Assembly (NCBI RefSeq): GCF_002206625.1
Contig: NZ_NGUP01000003.1
Coordinates: forward strand, 17,788-81,787
Direction of reading: 5' to 3'
DNA: 64,000 nucleotides
Source of the DNA: Polynucleobacter campilacus
Lineage (GTDB): Bacteria; Pseudomonadota; Gammaproteobacteria; Burkholderiales; Burkholderiaceae
The translations under genes were made by a program, and so were the position numbers. The number at the start of each line of letters is the position of its first letter. Within the stretch, counting starts at the first letter, position 1. The notes under the pieces were generated by a model. That model ran no database searches, was not told the origin of the DNA, and saw only the letters and a program-made list of their open reading frames with translations. Below are positions 59,403 through 64,000 of this stretch, in pieces.

Positions 59403-61556
59403 TTAAGCTGTTTCGTCAGCGGACGGAGCGACTTCAGCGCCAGCTAAAGGAGCAATCGAGCCGCCCTCTTCTGCCATTGCAGCTTTCAGTGATAAACGCA
59501 AACGACCACGCTCATCAGCAGCAAGCAACTTCACGCGCACAATTTGACCTTCTGCCAAATAGTCTTTGACTTCTTTAACGCGCTCGTTAGAGATTTCAGA
59601 GATATGTAATAGGCCATCTTTACCTGGGAGAATATTTACCAAAGCGCCGAACTCAAGCAACTTCACCACTGGGCCTTCGTAGATCTTGCCTACTTCAGCT
59701 TCTGCGGTAATGCCTTCGATACGAGCTTTTGCCTCGGCCATGCCTTCAGCACTAGTAGATGCAATTGTTACAGTGCCGTCATCTTTAATGTCGATGCTGC
59801 AACCAGTTTCTTTAGTCAAGGCTTGGATAGTTGCACCGCCCTTACCAATTACTTCACGAATCTTGTCTGGATGAATCTTGAATGACACCATGCGTGGAGC
59901 ATGTGCTGAAAGTTCTGTTCGAACTGAGCCCATCGCTTCTTGCATTTTGGTCAAGATGTGCAAACGGCCTTCTTTAGCTTGTGCTAATGCCACTTGCATA
60001 ATTTCTTTGGTAATGCCTTGAACCTTAATGTCCATCTGCAACGCAGTAATACCATTTGCTGTACCTGCTACTTTGAAGTCCATATCGCCTAGGTGATCTT
60101 CATCACCCAAGATGTCAGTCAAGACAGCAAAACGGTTGCCATCGAGAATCAAGCCCATGGCAACGCCAGCAACGTGCGCTTTAACTGGAACACCAGCATC
60201 CATCATTGCAAGACAGCCGCCGCAAACGGAGGCCATTGAGGATGAACCGTTGGATTCAGTAATCTCTGAAACCACACGAATGCTGTATGCAAAATCTTCA
60301 GCACTTGGCAATACTGGAATCAGTGCGCGCTTAGCCAAACGGCCGTGACCAATTTCACGACGCTTAGGGCTACCTACACGACCAGTTTCACCAGTAGCAA
60401 ACGGAGGCATGTTGTAGTGGAACATGAAACGATCGCGGTATTCACCTTCGAGCGCATCAATGATTTGCTCATCGCGTGCAGTACCTAAAGTAGCTACTAC
60501 CAATGCTTGAGTTTCACCACGAGTAAACAAGGCAGAGCCGTGGGTACGTGGCAATACACCATTACGAATTTCAATTGGACGAACAGTACGAGTATCACGA
60601 CCATCGATGCGTGGCTCACCATTCAAAATCTGGCTACGAACAATCTTTGCTTCGATTTCAAACATGATGTCGCTTACAGCAACCGCGTCAACATCACCCT
60701 CTTCGGCTAACTTGGCTAAAACAGTTTTAGAGATTTCTTTGAGCTTGTCTGAACGAGCACCCTTTTGACGAATCTGATAAGCCTCACGCAATGGTGCTTC
60801 AGCTAATGCAGTGACCTTAGCAATGAATGGCTCATCTTTAGGAGCTGCAGTCCAATCCCACTCTGGCTTACCAGCTTCACGTACCAATTCGTTAATGGCG
60901 TTGATCGCAGTTTGCATTTGGTCATGACCATATACAACTGCACCTAACATCACTTCTTCAGAAAGTTGGTTTGCTTCTGACTCCACCATCAATACGGCAG
61001 CTTGTGTACCAGCAACGATCAAATCGAGTTCGCTAGTCGCTTGTTCTGTACGTGTAGGATTTAACAGGTATTGACCGTTGGCATAACCCACGCGAGCTGC
61101 GCCAACTGGGCCAGCAAAAGGAATGCCAGAAATAGCCAAGGCTGCAGAGGCAGCAATCAAAGCAGGAATATCAGCAGGAACATCTGGGTTGATAGATAAC
61201 ACATGAACTACCACCTGAACTTCGTTCAAGAAACCCTCTGGAAACAATGGACGCAATGGACGATCGATCAAACGGGAGATTAATGTCTCACCTTCTGATG
61301 GACGGCCTTCACGACGGAAGAAGCCACCAGGGATCTTGCCTGCTGCGTAAGTCTTTTCTAAATAATCCACTGTCAATGGGAAAAAGGATTGGCCTGGCTT
61401 TGCAGACTTAGAGGCAACTACAGTACCCATTACAACAGTGTCATCCACGTTAACGATAACGGCACCACCAGATTGGCGAGCGATCTCACCTGTTTCCATT
61501 GTTACTTGGTGATTGCCCCACTGAAAACTCTTTACTGCTTTTTTAAACATAGTCAT
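59403..61556 (-). CDS. pnp: polyribonucleotide nucleotidyltransferase (PNPase)
   Basis: The 717-residue exoribonuclease has two RNase PH domains (about 5-220 and 310-540), with [23 protein letters not shown] in the second carrying the phosphate/active site, followed by KH ([17 protein letters not shown]) and S1 ([19 protein letters not shown]) domains. The ATG 61556 has GGAG upstream. The leader between rpsO and pnp is heavily structured, pointing to RNase III/PNPase autoregulation. Confidence 0.97.
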   Translation of the reverse strand: MTMFKKAVKSFQWGNHQVTMETGEIARQSGGAVIVNVDDTVVMGTVVASKSAKPGQSFFPLTVDYLEKTYAAGKIPGGFFRREGRPSEGETLISRLIDRPLRPLFPEGFLNEVQVVVHVLSINPDVPADIPALIAASAALAISGIPFAGPVGAARVGYANGQYLLNPTRTEQATSELDLIVAGTQAAVLMVESEANQLSEEVMLGAVVYGHDQMQTAINAINELVREAGKPEWDWTAAPKDEPFIAKVTALAEAPLREAYQIRQKGARSDKLKEISKTVLAKLAEEGDVDAVAVSDIMFEIEAKIVRSQILNGEPRIDGRDTRTVRPIEIRNGVLPRTHGSALFTRGETQALVVATLGTARDEQIIDALEGEYRDRFMFHYNMPPFATGETGRVGSPKRREIGHGRLAKRALIPVLPSAEDFAYSIRVVSEITESNGSSSMASVCGGCLAMMDAGVPVKAHVAGVAMGLILDGNRFAVLTDILGDEDHLGDMDFKVAGTANGITALQMDIKVQGITKEIMQVALAQAKEGRLHILTKMQEAMGSVRTELSAHAPRMVSFKIHPDKIREVIGKGGATIQALTKETGCSIDIKDDGTVTIASTSAEGMAEAKARIEGITAEAEVGKIYEGPVVKLLEFGALVNILPGKDGLLHISEISNERVKEVKDYLAEGQIVRVKLLAADERGRLRLSLKAAMAEEGGSIAPLAGAEVAPSADETA

Positions 61557-61605
61557 TCTGATCTTCTCCAAATTGTTCACGCAAAACTCACATGAGCATT
61601 GCGCT

Positions 61606-61634
61606 TGTCGTGGGATAAAGCAGTGTCACGACAA
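61606..61634 (-). promoter_or_regulatory. pnp-proximal leader hairpin
   Basis: TTGTCGTG / CACGACAA forms a perfect 8-bp stem around a 13-base loop, 50-78 bases upstream of the pnp start codon. Confidence 0.5.
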
Positions 61635-61658
61635 CACTGGAGCGATTGATGATCAAAA

Positions 61659-61720
61659 GGGATGCCATTCCAATGAGACTCTGTGGGGCATTCAGAACCC
61701 CATTGGAATGACACGATCCC
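61659..61720 (-). promoter_or_regulatory. long stem-loop in pnp leader (candidate RNase III site)
   Basis: A perfect 10-bp stem (CATTCCAATG / CATTGGAATG, 61666-61675 and 61701-61710) is extended outward by GGGAT / ATCCC across a 2x5 internal loop. It lies about 100-165 bases upstream of pnp, where other bacteria have the RNase III-processed autoregulatory hairpin. Confidence 0.6.
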
Positions 61721-61743
61721 CTACACAAATGATCGAAAAGCGC

Positions 61744-61807
61744 CCAAAAAACATGCCATCTGCTTAAGACTGGTTCCGCTAAGAAACAACCCTAAGAAAG
61801 ATGGCAT
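61744..61807 (-). terminator. hairpin and T-run downstream of rpsO
   Basis: A 9-bp stem, ATGCCATCT / AGATGGCAT, with a long 37-base inner loop that can pair further, is followed on the minus strand by GTTTTTTGGG. It is probably the (partial) rpsO terminator that separates rpsO from pnp. Confidence 0.55.
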
Positions 61808-61823
61808 TGCATACTAATAAAAA

Positions 61824-62093
61824 TTACTTACGCAGACCTAATTTGTCGATGAGTGCGCGATAGCGATCCAAATCTTTGCCCTTGAGATAATCCAAGAGGC
61901 GACGGCGACGTGAAACCATCTTCAACAAACCACGACGGCTGTGATGATCTTTAGCGTTAGCCTTGAAATGGGGGGTTAATTCATTGATTCGGGCTGTTAG
62001 CAATGAAACTTGAACTTCAGGGCTACCCGTATCGTTTGCGCTGCGCGCGTTCTCTTTGACGATTTCTGCCGTCTTAATATCAGCAACTGCCAT
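61824..62093 (-). CDS. rpsO: 30S ribosomal protein S15
   Basis: The 89-residue protein has the family's usual length, with [53 protein letters not shown] (read in parts) and a C-terminal [12 protein letters not shown]. It binds 16S rRNA in the platform. AAGGAG lies 9 bases ahead of the ATG. It heads the rpsO-pnp unit. Confidence 0.97.
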   Translation of the reverse strand: MAVADIKTAEIVKENARSANDTGSPEVQVSLLTARINELTPHFKANAKDHHSRRGLLKMVSRRRRLLDYLKGKDLDRYRALIDKLGLRK

Positions 62094-62159
62094 TTTTAAT
62101 ACTCCTTACTTGCGAACACTTGAGCTTTCACCCATTTTGTGTCGTGCGTTATTAACAAA

Positions 62160-62187
62160 ATAATACAAAAAAGCTTTATAAATCAAA
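62160..62187 (-). promoter_or_regulatory. possible rpsO promoter
   Basis: On the minus strand TATTAT (62165-62160) is a good -10; TTTGAT, 16 bases upstream, is a weak -35. It lies about 65 bases before the rpsO start. Confidence 0.35.
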
Positions 62188-62243
62188 GCCATCGAATTGT
62201 ATCAGAAAGAGCCTCTGCGGGCTACTTGGCGTCATGTAATGCG

Positions 62244-62271
62244 CTATTATTAGTGTTAAATCTAATAATAG
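62244..62271. promoter_or_regulatory. perfect 10-bp inverted repeat, likely operator
   Basis: CTATTATTAG - 8 bases - CTAATAATAG is a perfect dyad about 100 bases upstream of the DUF3302-HlyD-NodT operon, in an AT-rich stretch. Its size suits a dimeric repressor or activator; no regulator gene is visible next to it. Confidence 0.5.
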
Positions 62272-62368
62272 ACATCAAAAGAATATTAAAAAATTGCTTA
62301 ATAATCAATGATTTAAAGTATTTTAGAGCTATATCCACTAAATGAAGAGCCCTTTGAGAGTTAAGACT

Positions 62369-62755
62369 ATGAGTAAGTACATTTTTACCCCTGTTGTAAT
62401 GGCATTCTTACTTGTGCCAGCCCTTGCAAATGCCTCTTTTTTACCCCCAGACCTGATTGATGGATTCGCCAATATCATTTCTTGGATAGTTCTCATCGTC
62501 CTGCCCGTGGCTTTCATTGCTGGATTTTGGTACGTCCACATCCTTCCAGATACGATTGCCAAACGAAGAGAGCATCCCCAAAGAGATGCCATTCACGCTC
62601 TGTGCCTCCTCTCCCTGTTTGTGGGGGGCTTGCTATGGCCTTTCGCTTACCTTTGGGCATATACCCGACCTACGATGTACAAGCTTGCTTATGGAACAGA
62701 TAAATACACCTCCTTAGATAAAGAGCATGAAGAAGAACAGACTGGGGTGAAATAA
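62369..62755 (+). CDS. DUF3302 family inner-membrane protein (YiaW-like)
   Basis: The 128-residue protein has an N-terminal hydrophobic signal-like segment, two further membrane helices (about 30-55 and 75-97) and a short acidic tail. The sequence FWYVHILPDTIAKRREHPQRDAI and GLLWPFAYLWAYTRP match DUF3302, whose E. coli member YiaW is paired with the HlyD-family YiaV, exactly as here. The function is unknown, probably accessory to the adaptor. An in-frame ATG 9 codons earlier (62342) is possible; neither start has a strong ribosome-binding site. The next gene starts 2 bases after its stop. Confidence 0.78.
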   Translation: MSKYIFTPVVMAFLLVPALANASFLPPDLIDGFANIISWIVLIVLPVAFIAGFWYVHILPDTIAKRREHPQRDAIHALCLLSLFVGGLLWPFAYLWAYTRPTMYKLAYGTDKYTSLDKEHEEEQTGVK

Positions 62756-62757
62756 GC

Positions 62758-63714
62758 ATGGAAGCACTGATTCTTGGCATTTACGCCTGCATCGTTTGGT
62801 TGATCTTTTTTAAGTACAAATTATTGCCTTGGAACACAGTAGCAAAGGTGATCGTTTTTACGATTCCGGTTGTCGGCATGATTACCTTGATATTGCTACT
62901 CAATATCTTTTCACCCTCCTCTAGCAATGTTGTTGTTGTCAGAAACTCCGTTGGCATTGTGAGTCAAGTCAAGGGTCGTGTTACTGAAGTTCCTGTCACC
63001 GTGAATCAACGCGTCAAAAAGGGAGATGTCCTTTTTAAAATTGATTCCACTCAGTATCAAGCATCAGTCAATGCTCTTAGGGCCAAGCTTAATCTAGCAA
63101 AGATGCGCGTTAAACAAAATCAGGCTCTAGTAGAAAGTGGTTCTGGCAATCGCTTTGATTTAGAAAAAGCGCAAGCAGATCTTGCAGAGCTAAGCGAGCA
63201 AACTCTCAATTCTGAATATGATCTTGCGCAAACAGTGGTTCGGGCGCCAAGCGATGGCACAGTGATCAACGTGCAATTGCGCCCCGGTGCTTTTGTAGCA
63301 GCCTTTCCTATTGCCTCTGTCATGACATTTATGGAAGATGCTCCGCAAATTTATGCGCTATTTAATCAAAATGAATTGCATCAAATTGAAGTTGGTAATG
63401 AGGCTGAGTTTTACATTCCCAGTTTTCCTGGAGAGATCCTTAAAGCAAGAGTAGAGTCCATCATTCTCGCTGAAGGGCAAGGTCAAATCAGTGTCAGTGG
63501 CAATCTACCCACCATCGGCTTAAGAGAAATTCCAGTCAATCGATTTGCAGTCAAGCTAGCAATGGATGATCGTCATGCCGATCTGTTATTGCCAGCTGGG
63601 GCGGTAGGTGATGGCGCTGTTTATACCGATCACCTTGCGTTCTTGCATGTTATCCGCAAGGTGATGTTACGGATTAGCACTAAGCTCAATTACATCATTC
63701 CGAAATTACATTAA
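62758..63714 (+). CDS. HlyD-family membrane fusion protein (YiaV-like)
   Basis: The 318-residue adaptor has two N-terminal membrane segments (about 4-20 and 30-52), a lipoyl half-motif GIVSQVKGRVTEVPVTVNQR, a short helical hairpin (about 100-160), and APSDGTVINVQLRPGAFVA as the second lipoyl half, then a beta-barrel domain. It would connect an inner-membrane component to the outer-membrane factor encoded next. The two-helix N-terminus and DUF3302 partner fit the YiaV/AaeA-like class. The substrate is unknown. Confidence 0.85.
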   Translation: MEALILGIYACIVWLIFFKYKLLPWNTVAKVIVFTIPVVGMITLILLLNIFSPSSSNVVVVRNSVGIVSQVKGRVTEVPVTVNQRVKKGDVLFKIDSTQYQASVNALRAKLNLAKMRVKQNQALVESGSGNRFDLEKAQADLAELSEQTLNSEYDLAQTVVRAPSDGTVINVQLRPGAFVAAFPIASVMTFMEDAPQIYALFNQNELHQIEVGNEAEFYIPSFPGEILKARVESIILAEGQGQISVSGNLPTIGLREIPVNRFAVKLAMDDRHADLLLPAGAVGDGAVYTDHLAFLHVIRKVMLRISTKLNYIIPKLH

Positions 63715-63722
63715 AAATAGAG

Positions 63723-64000
63723 ATGCATAAATCCGGTATGAACGCGTTTCATCAAGCTGCGCTCTATTTATTGGGGGCTATCGCATTAAGTGCGTGCACG
63801 ATTAGCCCATTGCAGAAAAATAAAGAGCTAGTAGATAAATCATTATCAAACACGACTATTCCAGGGCAGTTTCAAGCAGTTAAAGTCGGCGACAAAGATG
63901 TTGCCCCTGTTGATGATGCTTGGTTAAAGCAATTCAACGATCCAGAACTCAATGCCTTAGTGATTGAGGCCTTGAAAAATAATCCCAGCATTCGGGTTAT
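63723..64000 (+). CDS. NodT-family outer-membrane efflux lipoprotein, 3' part missing
   Basis: An ATG at 63723, 8 bases after the HlyD stop, opens a frame that runs off the right edge (92 codons). It has a lipoprotein signal with lipobox LSAC (Cys at about 25) and then DDAWLKQFNDPELNALVIEAL and NNPSIRV, which is how RND/HlyD-associated outer-membrane factors (NodT/OprM type) begin. It should form the outer-membrane channel of the DUF3302-HlyD export system. Confidence 0.82.
   Translation, partial: MHKSGMNAFHQAALYLLGAIALSACTISPLQKNKELVDKSLSNTTIPGQFQAVKVGDKDVAPVDDAWLKQFNDPELNALVIEALKNNPSIRV

Noticed and set aside
61573..61767. 64-codon plus-strand frame in the pnp leader
   Set aside because: It is antisense to a structured leader, with His/Cys-rich random-looking translation and no ribosome-binding site.
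62139..62345. 68-codon plus-strand frame between rpsO and the DUF3302 gene
   Set aside because: It lies over the probable rpsO promoter and the operator dyad, and its translation shows no family features.
1..64000. Mobile elements, CRISPR arrays, toxin-antitoxin or phage defence genes
   Set aside because: No transposase, integrase, regularly spaced repeats or recognisable defence domains were found on either strand.

Overview
The window looks like an ordinary stretch of core chromosome from a betaproteobacterium of the order Burkholderiales. The moderate base composition (judged by eye, not computed), short intergenic gaps and gene orders (rlmE-ftsH-folP-glmM-pst/pho; carA-carB-greA; rpsO-pnp-qor-tpiA-secG-tRNA-Leu-nuoA..N) suggest a small-genome freshwater lineage such as Polynucleobacter. 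That placement is inference; no rRNA is present to confirm it. No phage, insertion sequence, CRISPR array or defence island was seen.

Layout. 1-3.2 kb is a small accessory patch: a partial DUF2252 gene, a tautomerase-fold gene, an arsenate-reductase-type gene, two short uncatalogued ORFs, an MgtC-family membrane protein and a lysine-tailed small protein. 3.2-9.9 kb is a complete phosphate regulon, pstS-pstC-pstA-pstB-phoU-phoB-phoR, on the minus strand with a recognisable Pho box upstream of pstS. 9.98-15 kb holds glmM, folP, ftsH and rlmE, with a YhbY-like RNA-binding gene divergent. 15.8-21.3 kb has a DUF4149 membrane protein, greA, carB and carA. 21.5-25.6 kb has prpE, a MltD-like lytic transglycosylase and gloB. 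Divergent from gloB run a methyltransferase, rnhA, a two-gene RND efflux system and dnaQ, with the RND genes lying between rnhA and dnaQ. 32.1-42.5 kb is a mixed metabolic region: a TPR/O-GlcNAc-transferase-like protein, a tartrate/D-malate dehydrogenase, a SprT-like protein, an amidase, an orphan Bug receptor, an Old Yellow Enzyme, a methylmalonate-semialdehyde dehydrogenase, DUF1178 and a NUDIX hydrolase. 42.5-57 kb is the full 14-gene complex I operon nuoA-N, all on the minus strand. 57-62.1 kb has tRNA-Leu(GAG), secG, tpiA, a quinone oxidoreductase, pnp and rpsO. 62.3-64 kb starts a DUF3302-HlyD-NodT export operon that runs off the end.

Functionally, the Pst/Pho block couples high-affinity phosphate uptake to its own two-component regulator. 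The nuo block supplies the proton-pumping NADH dehydrogenase. The rpsO-pnp junction carries structured RNA typical of PNPase autoregulation. The most interesting details are regulatory or architectural rather than a new system: structured leaders, a 10-bp perfect inverted repeat ahead of the export operon, an RND pair wedged between rnhA and dnaQ, a tautomerase homologue without its N-terminal proline, and two small unlisted ORFs near arsC.
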